Positions 35,318 to 44,016 of a stretch of DNA of 59,839 nt are shown here, one piece after another. The notes under the pieces were generated by a model. It was not told the DNA's origin. It worked only from the letters and a program-made list of their open reading frames with translations, and ran no database searches. Origin of the DNA: Rhodoluna sp. (lineage in GTDB: Bacteria > Actinomycetota > Actinomycetes > Actinomycetales > Microbacteriaceae); NCBI RefSeq assembly GCF_024639375.1, contig NZ_JAHEIM010000007.1:1-59839 (forward strand), read 5' to 3'. The number at the start of each line of letters is the position of its first letter. Position 1 is the first letter of the stretch. Both the position numbers and the translations under genes were made by a program.

Positions 35318-35815
35318 TTACTTCATAAACCAGTCGGTGGCGCGCAAGTTTTTCATTGCTGCTTTGCGTTCATCATCTTCCAGTCGATCTAAATAGACCA
35401 AACCATCCAGATGGTCACACTCGTGCTGCAACGCCTGTGCCATGAGGCCTTCGCCCGAAACCTTAATCGGGTTGCCCTCTAGATCAATTCCTTCAACTGT
35501 GGCACGTTCAAAACGCGGTGTTTTGTGCCAAAGCCCGGGCACTGAAAGACAACCCTCATCAACAAGAATCTTTTCACCGGCTAGTTCGGTGAGCTTTGGA
35601 TTAATTACGTAGCCCACGTTTCCGTTGATGTTGTAACTGAAGGCACGAAGATTGACACCGATTTGTGGAGCTGCGACACCGGCCCGACCAGGCAATTTTG
35701 TGGTGTCAATTAGGTCGCCGATCAAAGCATGCACTTTGTCGTCAATAGTTTTTACTTCATCAGAAACAGTTTTTAGAACTGGGTCGCCAAAAAGACGAAT
35801 TTCACGAACCGACAA
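35318..35815 (-). CDS. def: Peptide deformylase
   Basis: 165 residues; removes the formyl group from N-terminal methionine of new proteins. The three metal-site motifs are present: GRAGVAAPQIG (motif 1), DEGCLSVPG with the cysteine ligand (motif 2) and LQHECDHLDGLVY with both histidines and the catalytic glutamate (motif 3). Length is normal. It starts six bases after the stop of the MinD-like gene and probably shares its transcript. Confidence 0.97.
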   Translation of the reverse strand: MSVREIRLFGDPVLKTVSDEVKTIDDKVHALIGDLIDTTKLPGRAGVAAPQIGVNLRAFSYNINGNVGYVINPKLTELAGEKILVDEGCLSVPGLWHKTPRFERATVEGIDLEGNPIKVSGEGLMAQALQHECDHLDGLVYLDRLEDDERKAAMKNLRATDWFMK

Positions 35816-35821
35816 TTGAGA

Positions 35822-37018
35822 TTAAACCGGGTTGTTTAGGCCATCAACAACTAGTGCAGCAAGTTCACGAGCAGCCTCGCGAGTTGCCTTCTTCAAGTCC
35901 TTGAATTTAATAACCGAACCAGCAGCCAAGGCTGGGTCATAAGGAATTCGAACCACGTGACGAACGCGAGTCTTGAAGTGCTGTTCAATTTCATCCAGCT
36001 TCACCAACTGTGTTGCCTGAGTTGCAGTGTTCAAAGCAACTACTGAGTTGCGCACTAGATCGCCGTAGCCGTTGGCTTCAAGCCAGGTAAGGGTTTCAGA
36101 AGCCAAACGAGCTTCGTCAACCGAACCTCCAGAAACAATTACCAAACCATTTGCACGCTGCAGGGTAGGTCGCATAACCGAGTGCACAATGCCGGTACCG
36201 CAGTCGGTCAAGACGATTGAGTAATAACGGGCAGCCATGTCTGCAACCACGTTGTAGTCGCCCTCGTCAAATGCTTCCGAAAGCATTGGGTCTGAGTCAG
36301 ATGCAAGAACATCCAAGCGAGTCACGTCTCGTGAAACCATGGTTGAGAAGTCAGTGAAACCATCAATTGCAGCAGCGCGGTTTACAACATCGCGAACCGT
36401 GAAGCGAGTTGATTTGCTCACACGCTCAGCCAATGTTCCGCGGTCTGGGTTTGCGTCGATTGCAATCACTCGGTCTTCGCGAGACAAAGCCAAGGCCATA
36501 CCCAAAAGGGTGCTGACGGTGGTCTTGCCCACGCCACCCTTTCGAGTTAGAACCGGAACAAATTTTGCGCCGCCCTCGAGAGCCGCACCAATGCGTGCAT
36601 CGATTGCCTTGCGCTCGCGCACAGCAAGAGAGTCACCAAGGTTGATGGTCTTCAGAGTCAAGAAATAGATGAAGCGACGAATGCCAGATTCTGGGGCTGG
36701 GCGGTTGCGAGCACTAACGTCTAGCAAGCGATCTGCGGTAAGCATTGCCGCCGGTTCAGGTTGGTTGAAAACTTCGCCACGAAGGCTGTCACGGCGCGAA
36801 TAGTTAGTGCGGCGAATCGGGCCGGTGTCAGCTTTATCCAAATCGCGGTTCACGATTGGCTCTTCGGTGACAATTTCAATCGAAGAGGTGCTCGGGGTTA
36901 CATCGATGAAACCAGCGTCTACAGCAACTTCGGCAAGCGAGTGAGACTTCTCCTCGGCAACCGCAGGGCGAGGAGCCAAGAAATCGCCGTCTTCTGGTTT
37001 TTTACCCCAAATAGCCAT
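35822..37018 (-). CDS. Orphan MinD/ParA-type ATPase with disordered N-terminal arm
   Basis: 398 residues. The first 100 or so are low complexity and charged; then RRFIYFLTLKTINLGDSLAVRERK leads into a deviant Walker A, VLTRKGGVGKTTVSTLLGMALA (about 155-175), DANPDRGTLAERV, and LTDCGTGIVHSVMRP in place of Walker B. The layout resembles actinobacterial MinD-like ATPases such as EspI of type VII secretion, but no secretion gene is near. There is no ParB, MinC or MinE partner. The substrate and role are unknown; surface-dependent positioning of a cargo is the family theme. It lies between pyruvate carboxylase and def. Confidence 0.8.
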   Translation of the reverse strand: MAIWGKKPEDGDFLAPRPAVAEEKSHSLAEVAVDAGFIDVTPSTSSIEIVTEEPIVNRDLDKADTGPIRRTNYSRRDSLRGEVFNQPEPAAMLTADRLLDVSARNRPAPESGIRRFIYFLTLKTINLGDSLAVRERKAIDARIGAALEGGAKFVPVLTRKGGVGKTTVSTLLGMALALSREDRVIAIDANPDRGTLAERVSKSTRFTVRDVVNRAAAIDGFTDFSTMVSRDVTRLDVLASDSDPMLSEAFDEGDYNVVADMAARYYSIVLTDCGTGIVHSVMRPTLQRANGLVIVSGGSVDEARLASETLTWLEANGYGDLVRNSVVALNTATQATQLVKLDEIEQHFKTRVRHVVRIPYDPALAAGSVIKFKDLKKATREAARELAALVVDGLNNPV

Positions 37019-37085
37019 TTACCGCTCCTCAAAAATCAAGCGCCCGGTTTGGGCACGAGACCCAAGTTTAGCCCAATAGGCGGTT

Positions 37086-40000
37086 TTATTCGCCTTCGAC
37101 TACAAGGATGAGGTCTCCCGCATCCACAGCCTGGGTCTTTGCAATGGCTAGACGGCGCACCACGCCTGCAATGCTGGCAGTAATAGTGGCTTCCATCTTC
37201 ATTGCTTCGATGGTTGCCACTGGCTGCCCAACCTCTACGTGGGTGCCTTCAACAATCGCCAAAGTGACCACACCGGCAAATGGTGCCGCCACGTGACCTA
37301 GGTTCTTGCTGTCAGCCTTTTCAGCCTGAACGGTGTCAACGGCAATCTTGCGATCACGCACGTTGATTGGACGCAGCTGGCCATTCAAAGTTGCCATAAC
37401 GGTTCTGAATCCCTTGGCATCAGGTGTACCAATTGCCTCTAGCCCAACGTAAAGCTGAACACCCTTGGCAATTTCAACAACGTGCTCTTTGCCTTGCTCT
37501 AGGCCATAGAGGTAATCAACGGTGTCAACCTGATCAAGGTTGCCAAATTCTTCGCGAGCTTTTTCAAACTCGGCGGTAGGCGCCGGAAATAGCAATCGGT
37601 TCAGAGTTGCGCGACGAACTGAGCTGTCTTTACCCGAAAGCGCAGCAAGGTCTTCTTCGCTAACCGGAGTGATTCCAAACTTCAGGTTCTTGCCCTGCAG
37701 CACGTTGGTGCGGAATGGCTCTGGCCAACCACCAGGAAGATCGCCAAGTTCACCAGCCATAAAACCAACTACAGAATCTGGCACGTCATAGTTTTGTGGG
37801 TTAGCCGCAAAGTCAGCAGGGTCAGCATTTACCGCAACTAGGTGCAATGCCAAGTCGCCAACAACTTTGGATGACGGTGTCACCTTGGTTGGGCGACCCA
37901 AAATTTCGTTGGCAGCGGCATACATGTTTTCAACTTTTTCAAAGTGGTCGCCAAGGCCAAGCGCAATTGCCTGCTGACGAAGGTTTGAAAGTTGACCACC
38001 AGGAATTTCGTGAGTGTAAACGCGACCGGTTGGGCCAGGCAAGCCCGACTCGAATGGGGCGTAAACATTGCGCACGGCTTCCCAGTAAGGCTCAAGTTCA
38101 GTCACCGATGAAAGCGCAATTCCGCTGTCTTTATCGGTGTGTGCCAAAGCTGCAACCAATGCTGACGCAGATGGCTGGCTAGTGGTGCCGGCCATTGGTG
38201 CACTGGCAACATCCACGGCGTCTACGCCCGCGTTAATCGCAGACATCAAAGTTGCCAACTGACCACCCGCGGTGTCGTGAGTGTGCAGGTGCACAGGCAA
38301 ATCAAAACGTGCGCGCAAAGCAGTCACCAGTTTTTCGGCTGCTGCTGGGCGTAGCAATCCGGCCATGTCTTTAATCGCAATGATGTGCGCACCGGCAGCA
38401 ACAATTTGATCGGCTAGACCTAGGTAGTAATCCAAGGTGTAAAGCTTCTCATTTGGGTCAAGCAAGTCAGCGGTGTAGCAAAGGGCTACTTCGGCAACCG
38501 CAGTGCCAGTCTTTAGCACGGCATCAATTGCTGGCTTCATCTGGTCAATGTCGTTTAGCGCATCAAAAATTCTGAAGATGTCAACGCCGGTTGCAGCTGC
38601 TTCGGCAACGAATGCCTCGGTCACTTCAACTGGGTACGGGGTGTAGCCCACGGTGTTGCGGCCACGTAGCAACATTTGAATGCAGAGGTTTGGCATGGTG
38701 GCACGAAGTGCAGCCAAGCGAGCCCATGGGTCTTCACCCAAGAAACGCAATGCAACGTCATAGGTTGCGCCACCCCAGGCCTCAACCGAAAGCAACTGAG
38801 GAGTCAGGCGTGAAACATATGGTGCAACCTGAACCAGGTCACGGCCACGAACGCGAGTTGCCAACAATGACTGGTGTGCGTCACGGAAGGTGGTGTCGGT
38901 AATTGCCACGTTCTTCTGTTCGCGCAGAGCCTTAGCAAAACCAGCTGGGCCAAGTTCTTGCAAACGCTGGCGTGAACCGGCAGGTGCTGGCTTAGTCAAA
39001 TCAACCTTTGGCAACTTTGTAGTTGGCGAGAAGTGACCGGCGCGTGGACCATTTGGCTGGTTCACGGTTACATCGGCCAACCAAGACAAAATCTTGGTAC
39101 CGCGGTCTTGCGAAGCCTTAGCCAAGAAAAGCTCTGGGTGCTCATCGATGAATGACGTGCTTAGGTCGCCAGTTTCAAAAATTGGGTCGGCAAGCACAGC
39201 CTGCAAAAACGCAATGTTGGTAGAAACACCGCGGATGCGGAACTCTGCCAAAGCGCGCTTAGCGCGAGTTACTGCTGCTGGAAAATCGCGACCGGTTGCA
39301 ATCAACTTTACCAGCATCGAGTCAAAGTGCGGGCTTACTTCTGCACCGGTTGAAACGGTTCCGCCATCGAGGCGAATGCCGGCACCACCTGGTGAACGGT
39401 AAGTAGTGATCTTTCCTGTGTCAGGTCTAAAGTTCGCTGCAGGGTCTTCGGTGGTGATGCGGCACTGCACAGCAAAACCGTGCATCTGAATCTTGTCTTG
39501 AGTCAGGCCTAGGTCAACGAGCGACTCCCCTGATGCAATTCGCATCTGTGACTGCACAAGGTCAACATCGGTGATCTCTTCAGAAACGGTGTGCTCAACC
39601 TGAATGCGCGGGTTCATTTCAATAAACACGTGCTTGCCGGCATTGGCACCAACGGTGTCAATCAAGAACTCAACGGTTCCAGCATTTTGGTAACCAATTT
39701 GCTTGGCGAATGAAACTGCGTCGCGATAAAGAGTCTGGCGAAGTTCTTCATCGATCAAAGGTGCCGGAGCAATTTCGACAACCTTCTGGTTGCGTCGCTG
39801 AATCGAACAGTCGCGCTCAAACAGGTGAACTACGTTGCCCTGAGTGTCAGCCAAGATTTGAACTTCGATGTGGCGCGGGCGAATAACTGCCTGCTCAAGA
39901 AATACGCGAGCGTCGCCAAAGGCGCTTTCGGCTTCGCGCGAGGCTTCAATCAGCGCAGCGCGAAGGTCTTCCTGCTTGGCAACACGACGCATGCCGCGAC

Positions 40001-40493
40001 CGCCACCACCGGCAACAGCCTTTACGAAGATTGGAAAACCGATTTCTTCTGCCTGAGACAAAAGCTCGTCAACGTTTGCCGATGAAGGCGAAGATTTCAA
40101 CACTGGAACACCGGCGCGAATCGCAGCCTCTTTGGCAACCACTTTGTTGCCGGCCATCTCGAGCACATCCGAAGCTGGGCCAATAAAGGTAATGCCGTTG
40201 GCCTTGGCAGCCTCGGCTAGTTCTGGGTTTTCAGACAAGAAACCATAGCCAGGGTAAATGGCGTCGGCGCCTGATTCTTTAGCCACTCGGATGATTTCGG
40301 CCACATCTAAGTAGGCGCGAACCGGGTGACCGATGGTGCCAATCTGATAAGCCTCATCAGCCTTTAGCCGGTGAGTCGAGTTGCGGTCCTCATAAGGAAA
40401 AACAGCGACAGTCTTGGCGCCTAGCTCATAAGCTGCGCGAAATGCGCGTACGGCAATCTCGCCTCGGTTGGCGACAAGAATCTTCTTGAACAT
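37086..40493 (-). CDS. pyc: Pyruvate carboxylase
   Basis: 1135 residues; carboxylates pyruvate to oxaloacetate using biotin and ATP, feeding the TCA cycle. In order: biotin carboxylase (about 1-450; KILVANRGEIAVRAFRAA, AGGGGRGMRRV, EMNPRIQVEHTVSEEITD), carboxyltransferase of the HMGL type (about 530-800; DTTFRDAHQSLLATRVR, IKDMAGLLRP, HLHTHDTAGG), PYC-OADA domain, and a biotinyl domain with the modified lysine in IEAMKMEATI near the C-terminus. One polypeptide holds all activities. The ParA-like gene at 40562 is divergent across 68 bases. Confidence 0.98.
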   Translation of the reverse strand: MFKKILVANRGEIAVRAFRAAYELGAKTVAVFPYEDRNSTHRLKADEAYQIGTIGHPVRAYLDVAEIIRVAKESGADAIYPGYGFLSENPELAEAAKANGITFIGPASDVLEMAGNKVVAKEAAIRAGVPVLKSSPSSANVDELLSQAEEIGFPIFVKAVAGGGGRGMRRVAKQEDLRAALIEASREAESAFGDARVFLEQAVIRPRHIEVQILADTQGNVVHLFERDCSIQRRNQKVVEIAPAPLIDEELRQTLYRDAVSFAKQIGYQNAGTVEFLIDTVGANAGKHVFIEMNPRIQVEHTVSEEITDVDLVQSQMRIASGESLVDLGLTQDKIQMHGFAVQCRITTEDPAANFRPDTGKITTYRSPGGAGIRLDGGTVSTGAEVSPHFDSMLVKLIATGRDFPAAVTRAKRALAEFRIRGVSTNIAFLQAVLADPIFETGDLSTSFIDEHPELFLAKASQDRGTKILSWLADVTVNQPNGPRAGHFSPTTKLPKVDLTKPAPAGSRQRLQELGPAGFAKALREQKNVAITDTTFRDAHQSLLATRVRGRDLVQVAPYVSRLTPQLLSVEAWGGATYDVALRFLGEDPWARLAALRATMPNLCIQMLLRGRNTVGYTPYPVEVTEAFVAEAAATGVDIFRIFDALNDIDQMKPAIDAVLKTGTAVAEVALCYTADLLDPNEKLYTLDYYLGLADQIVAAGAHIIAIKDMAGLLRPAAAEKLVTALRARFDLPVHLHTHDTAGGQLATLMSAINAGVDAVDVASAPMAGTTSQPSASALVAALAHTDKDSGIALSSVTELEPYWEAVRNVYAPFESGLPGPTGRVYTHEIPGGQLSNLRQQAIALGLGDHFEKVENMYAAANEILGRPTKVTPSSKVVGDLALHLVAVNADPADFAANPQNYDVPDSVVGFMAGELGDLPGGWPEPFRTNVLQGKNLKFGITPVSEEDLAALSGKDSSVRRATLNRLLFPAPTAEFEKAREEFGNLDQVDTVDYLYGLEQGKEHVVEIAKGVQLYVGLEAIGTPDAKGFRTVMATLNGQLRPINVRDRKIAVDTVQAEKADSKNLGHVAAPFAGVVTLAIVEGTHVEVGQPVATIEAMKMEATITASIAGVVRRLAIAKTQAVDAGDLILVVEGE

Positions 40494-40549
40494 TGGCTCC
40501 TCAAGCGGCGTTTAGCGAACATGGTTTCATGGCGCACTGAATAAAAAGG

Positions 40550-40555
40550 TAGCCT
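40550..40555 (+). promoter_or_regulatory. Candidate -10 (TAGCCT) for a leaderless parA transcript
   Basis: TAGCCT fits the TAnnnT -10 pattern and lies six bases before the GTG at 40562. No ribosome site is present. The arrangement mirrors the polyprenyl synthase start (TAGGCT, six bases, GTG). Confidence 0.4.
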
Positions 40556-40561
40556 ATTTCT

Positions 40562-41581
40562 GTGCATGTTCTGAGCGTCAGCTCCCTAAAGGGAGGCGTA
40601 GGCAAAACCACGGTAGCCCTTGGTCTTGCTTCTGCTGCCTTTGCGCGTGGGCTCAGAACCCTAGTCGTCGACCTGGATCCGCAGTGTGATGCTTCAACCG
40701 GTCTCGGCGCCATCGGAGAATTCAAAGAAACCGTTGCCGATGTTCTTCTAAATCCCCGGCACAACATTGTGCATAGAGCAATCGTAGCCAGCAGTTGGGG
40801 CAAAGTTCAGTCTGGACACATAGATGTAATGTTGGGCAGCCCAAAGGCGCTCAATTTTGACACCCCAAACCCAACCCTTCGCGATGTTTGGAAGCTAGAA
40901 GAGGCCCTAAGCCGCGTCGAAAAAGACTATGACCTAGTCATTATTGACACCCCGCCATCGATAAATGGCCTCACCCGCACCGCTTGGGTTGCCAGCGACC
41001 GCGTGCTAATCGTTTCAGAACCGGCCATCTTCTCGGTGGTTGCTGCCGAGCGAGCCATGCGCGCCATCGAAGAACTGCGCCGTGCCCTCACTCCAAGACT
41101 TCAGGCCCTTGGAGTAGTGATCAACCGCTACCGTCCCCAATCTAAAGAGCACGAATTCCGCGCCAATGAATTGCACGAGATGTTTGGCGAGCAGGTTCTG
41201 CACGTTCGCCTCGAAGAACGCGCAACCATGCAGCAGGCGCAAGGTGCCGCCCGCCCAATTCACACCTGGCCCGGCGACAGCGCCGCCGAGATTGCCGGCA
41301 TTTTCGATGAAATTTTGGCAGCAGCCTTAGCTTCTTTTGTTGAGCACGTGGGCAAGCGAGCCGCTAAGAGTGAAAAACGATTTGCTCGCCTGAGCCGCAT
41401 CATGCGCGGTCAGAACCTAGACACAGTGCTTGAAATCGAAGCGCTTGAGCAAAAACTTGAAGAGCCGGCCGATATTTTTGAAGCTTTGGATGTTAGCGAA
41501 GACTCTCAGCCAACGGAGATTGCTGAATCAGCGACCGAATCTGAGCCAATTGAGGCAGAAGAAAAAACTAACGAAGCCTAA
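40562..41581 (+). CDS. ParA-family ATPase with long C-terminal extension
   Basis: 339 residues. MHVLSVSSLKGGVGKTTVALGLASA holds the deviant Walker A at residues 9-17, followed by LVVDLDPQCDASTGLG, DLVIIDTPPSINGLT and VINRYRPQSKEHEF. The ATPase domain ends near residue 265; the rest is an alpha-helical, strongly acidic tail (EALEQKLEEPADIFEAL to EAEEKTNEA). No parB or parS is adjacent, and this is the third ParA/MinD-type gene in the window, so chromosome partitioning is not the obvious role. The start is GTG with a -10-like TAGCCT six bases upstream. The stop overlaps that of the convergent MerR gene. Confidence 0.85.
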   Translation: MHVLSVSSLKGGVGKTTVALGLASAAFARGLRTLVVDLDPQCDASTGLGAIGEFKETVADVLLNPRHNIVHRAIVASSWGKVQSGHIDVMLGSPKALNFDTPNPTLRDVWKLEEALSRVEKDYDLVIIDTPPSINGLTRTAWVASDRVLIVSEPAIFSVVAAERAMRAIEELRRALTPRLQALGVVINRYRPQSKEHEFRANELHEMFGEQVLHVRLEERATMQQAQGAARPIHTWPGDSAAEIAGIFDEILAAALASFVEHVGKRAAKSEKRFARLSRIMRGQNLDTVLEIEALEQKLEEPADIFEALDVSEDSQPTEIAESATESEPIEAEEKTNEA

Positions 41582-42126
41582 ACAGCTTTTTTGTTGTGAC
41601 GGCGAGCTGCAAGCTCATCCAAGTCATCAATGTGGTTTTCTTTCATGTTCACCAGGCTGGCTTCAACTTCTCGAAGCACACGGCCAACTGCGATGCCAAA
41701 GACACCCTGACCGCGACCCAGCAAGTCCATGACTTCATCCTGAGTCGTGCACAGGTAAACGCGAGCGCCATCTGACATCAAAGTGATCGCTGCAAGGTCG
41801 TTGATTCCAGCGGCACGCAACTGCTCAACGGCGATGCGAATTTGCTGAAGTGAAACTCCGGTGTCAAGCAAACGCTTGACCAGTTTTAGAACCAAAATGT
41901 CGCGAAATGCGTAAAGTCGCTGAGAACCTGAACCTGCTGCACCACGAACACTTGGCTGAACCAAGCCGGTGCGGTCCCAGTAATCAAGCTGGCGGTAGCT
42001 AATGCCACAGGCTGCAGCTGCAGAAGTGCCTCGATAGCCAACTTTTGGGTCGCTCGAAGGCAGCCCGTCGGTGAACAACATGTTCTGTGAGTAGTCCACT
42101 GGATTGCCAGTAATTAGCTCGTCCAC
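41578..42126 (-). CDS. MerR family transcriptional regulator (Rv1830-like)
   Basis: 182 residues. An N-terminal arm (about 1-30) precedes the MerR helix-turn-helix: YRGTSAAAACGISYRQLDYWDRTGLVQPS, then a wing with YAFRDILVLKLVKRLLDTGVSLQQIRIAVEQLR. The C-terminal half (about 110-165: GARVYLCTTQDEVMDLLGRGQGVFGIAVG) resembles the Rv1830 group rather than metal-sensing MerR proteins. The effector is unknown. In M. tuberculosis the order garA, Rv1828, Rv1829, Rv1830 is kept; here the Rv1829 nuclease gene is missing. The 114-base gap upstream contains a palindrome (42153-42169) that could be an autoregulatory site. Confidence 0.9.
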   Translation of the reverse strand: MDELITGNPVDYSQNMLFTDGLPSSDPKVGYRGTSAAAACGISYRQLDYWDRTGLVQPSVRGAAGSGSQRLYAFRDILVLKLVKRLLDTGVSLQQIRIAVEQLRAAGINDLAAITLMSDGARVYLCTTQDEVMDLLGRGQGVFGIAVGRVLREVEASLVNMKENHIDDLDELAARRHNKKAV

Positions 42127-42152
42127 TGCGACTCCTCTCCAGTCTTGTAACG

Positions 42153-42169
42153 TTCAACCTCAGGTTTAA
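42153..42169. promoter_or_regulatory. Palindrome upstream of the Rv1830-like MerR gene
   Basis: TTCAACCTCAGGTTTAA is a 17-base palindrome with one mismatched pair, centred 36 bases before the start codon at 42126. It shares the half-site AACCTCA with the inverted repeat upstream of ftsZ. MerR-family operators have this form. Autoregulation, or control by the FtsR-like protein encoded just upstream, is inferred. Confidence 0.4.
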
Positions 42170-42240
42170 TTGTTGCCCCGAGTTGGCACTATGCCCAGTT
42201 AATTTTGCCTAACGGCGTGTCGCCAGTGTTGGCGCCAAAT

Positions 42241-42942
42241 TTAGCCGTCGATTTTAGAAATAACCGAGCGAATTAATTCAGTGCGAATTGCAGAGAATTG
42301 ATTCTCGATTTCTGCCGCGTAATGGGCAGCACGTGAACGACTTGCAGTGTCATTTTTGCCAAGCACCGGCGCCACTACGCCCTCAATAATGCCAATTTCA
42401 CGCTCGGCCGAAGCCTTGATTCCACGCAGGTGACGAGGCTGAATGCCAAATCGCTGAAGGTGCACAATAGCTCGAGCAATCTCTAGGGCCGAAGCATCGA
42501 AAGGCTCTTCGGTTAGCAGCGACACATCCTGAGCCTCAGCAATTAGCTGATCGGTAATTGCGGTCTCAGCAATCAATTCAATTCGAGTCAGCTTTTTGCC
42601 TCGAGCCTGGCGCAGGTGCTGAGTATTAACAGTTCCGCCTGGCAGGCTCGGCTGCTTGCCTTCATCTAGGTCAGCCAAATAACTACGGATGACTTTTAGT
42701 GGCAAATACTGATCGCGCTGCAATTCCAAAATAATTTGAATTCGCTCGATGTCTAGCTCGGTAAATTTGCGATAGCCCGATGCGGTGCGCTGCGGTGTGA
42801 CTAAACCCTGCTCTTCAAGAAAGCGAAGTTTTGATGGACTCAGGTCAGGAAATTTTTGACTCAGCACATCGAGAACCTGCCCGATGGTAAATAGTTTTAC
42901 TTGCCTCGCTGCGAACAGTTTGGCTGGTGCTGCTTGTGCCAT
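42241..42942 (-). CDS. ftsR: FtsR-like MerR regulator (Rv1828 family)
   Basis: 233 residues. The MerR helix-turn-helix is LFTIGQVLDVLSQKFPDLSPSKLRFLEEQGLVTPQRTASGYRKF (read in pieces), with the wing FTELDIERIQIILELQRDQYLPLKVI. A long central and C-terminal region (about 95-233) with LIAEAQDVSLLTEEPFDASALEI and FGIQPRHLRGIKASAEREIGIIEG matches the Rv1828/FtsR type. FtsR of Corynebacterium glutamicum activates ftsZ. The ATG overlaps the last base of the garA stop, so the two are coupled. This is the main candidate to bind the inverted repeat upstream of ftsZ. Confidence 0.88.
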   Translation of the reverse strand: MAQAAPAKLFAARQVKLFTIGQVLDVLSQKFPDLSPSKLRFLEEQGLVTPQRTASGYRKFTELDIERIQIILELQRDQYLPLKVIRSYLADLDEGKQPSLPGGTVNTQHLRQARGKKLTRIELIAETAITDQLIAEAQDVSLLTEEPFDASALEIARAIVHLQRFGIQPRHLRGIKASAEREIGIIEGVVAPVLGKNDTASRSRAAHYAAEIENQFSAIRTELIRSVISKIDG

Positions 42943-43397
42943 TACTCGCCCTTAGCCAAATCATGTTTTGAGGCATAGAAAGTCATTCGAAACTTTCCTA
43001 CCTGAACTTCAGAACCATTTTCAAGGGTTGCACCGTCGATGCGAGACCCGTTGAAGTAGGTGCCGTTGAGTGAAGCCAAATCTTTTACTTCAAAACTTTT
43101 GCCGGCACGCAAAAACTCTGCGTGGCGACGAGAAACAGTTACGTCGTCGAGAAAAATATCTGCATTTGGGTGACGACCAACTGTGGTCACGTCTTGGTCA
43201 AGCAAAAAACGAGAACCTTGGTTTGGTCCGCGTTGAACAATTAGCAGAGCTGAACCCGATGGCAACGCGTCGATTGCCGCTTGCTCGTCATTGTCTAAAT
43301 GCGGGCCAGATTCAGCCAGCAAATCTTGGTTAAAGCGCAGCGTCGATTCAACCTCATCGGCTGATCCCCCGAAACCTAACTCTGCGTTATTCATCAT
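42942..43397 (-). CDS. garA: FHA-domain metabolic regulator GarA/OdhI
   Basis: 151 residues from the ATG at 43397; an ATG at 43403 is only two bases from GGAG and a third is at 43394, so the exact start is uncertain. The FHA domain (about 50-140) has GSRFLLDQDVTTVGRHPNADIF, VSRRHAEFLR and LASLNGTYFNGSRID. The N-terminal regulatory motif reads EVESTLRFNQDLL, equivalent to ETTSVFRADF of mycobacterial GarA. The PknB-target threonine (Thr22 there) is kept as Thr19, while the PknG-target Thr21 is a serine. Unphosphorylated GarA inhibits 2-oxoglutarate dehydrogenase and affects glutamate metabolism. Confidence 0.93.
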   Translation of the reverse strand: MMNNAELGFGGSADEVESTLRFNQDLLAESGPHLDNDEQAAIDALPSGSALLIVQRGPNQGSRFLLDQDVTTVGRHPNADIFLDDVTVSRRHAEFLRAGKSFEVKDLASLNGTYFNGSRIDGATLENGSEVQVGKFRMTFYASKHDLAKGE

Positions 43398-43418
43398 CCC
43401 CATGACTCCTTTGGCACT

Positions 43419-43424
43419 AGCCTA
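43419..43424 (-). promoter_or_regulatory. Candidate garA promoter, -10 TAGGCT
   Basis: TAGGCT overlaps the pgsA stop codon and would start transcription about 12 bases before the garA ATG, leaving just enough leader for the AAAGGAG ribosome site. The -35 region is not recognisable. The same hexamer is found near the starts of dnaE, pyrG and the polyprenyl synthase gene. Confidence 0.35.
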
Positions 43425-44015
43425 GCGGGATTTAATTGGGTCATTTTTCACGACGTCGCGCACTTGGCGTAGGTAAATAAAACCCGACAACCAATAGAGT
43501 CCGGTGCCCCAAAGTGCAAACGCCCAAGCCAACGGCAAAATAATAAATTCAGCGCCGGTCCAAATTTTTGCCATCAACAAAAGCGGGAACGCGTATAACA
43601 ACGCAAAGGTTCCGGTCTTACCCAAGAAGTGAACTGGCAGCGGCCCGTATCCATGAGTTGCCAAGATTGGGTAGCTAACCATCAAAATCAAATCGCGCGA
43701 AATGATGATGAGCGCAAGCCAAAGTGGAATGTGCCCGGCCAAGGTGAGGCCAATCAAAGTGGCAAAAATGTAAAGGCGATCTGCTGCTGGGTCGAGCAAT
43801 TGCCCAAGGCGCGTGAACTGATTTAAGCGTCGTGCAAAAAACCCATCTAAGTAATCAGTGATGCTCGCAAAAGCCAAAACCAAAATTGCCAGCAAGTCTT
43901 GGTGCACCAAAAGTAAAATCAAAAACACTGGCACTAGAGCTAAGCGAATCATGCTCAAAATATTTGGCAGCGTTAAGAACTGCTCTTTCAAGCTCAGTAC
44001 CGGTTGATCCGCCAT
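43422..44015 (-). CDS. pgsA: CDP-diacylglycerol--glycerol-3-phosphate 3-phosphatidyltransferase
   Basis: 197 residues from the ATG at 44015, one base after the der stop; the longer frame inside der is not family-like. An integral membrane CDP-alcohol phosphatidyltransferase with about five membrane helices. The catalytic motif DG-x2-AR-x8-G-x3-D-x3-D is complete in DYLDGFFARR followed by RLGQLLDPAADRL (about residues 60-88). LTLPNILSMIRLALVPVF at the N-terminus favours the phosphatidylglycerophosphate synthase group; phosphatidylinositol-phosphate synthase is less likely. Confidence 0.9.
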   Translation of the reverse strand: MADQPVLSLKEQFLTLPNILSMIRLALVPVFLILLLVHQDLLAILVLAFASITDYLDGFFARRLNQFTRLGQLLDPAADRLYIFATLIGLTLAGHIPLWLALIIISRDLILMVSYPILATHGYGPLPVHFLGKTGTFALLYAFPLLLMAKIWTGAEFIILPLAWAFALWGTGLYWLSGFIYLRQVRDVVKNDPIKSR

Positions 44016-44016
44016 G

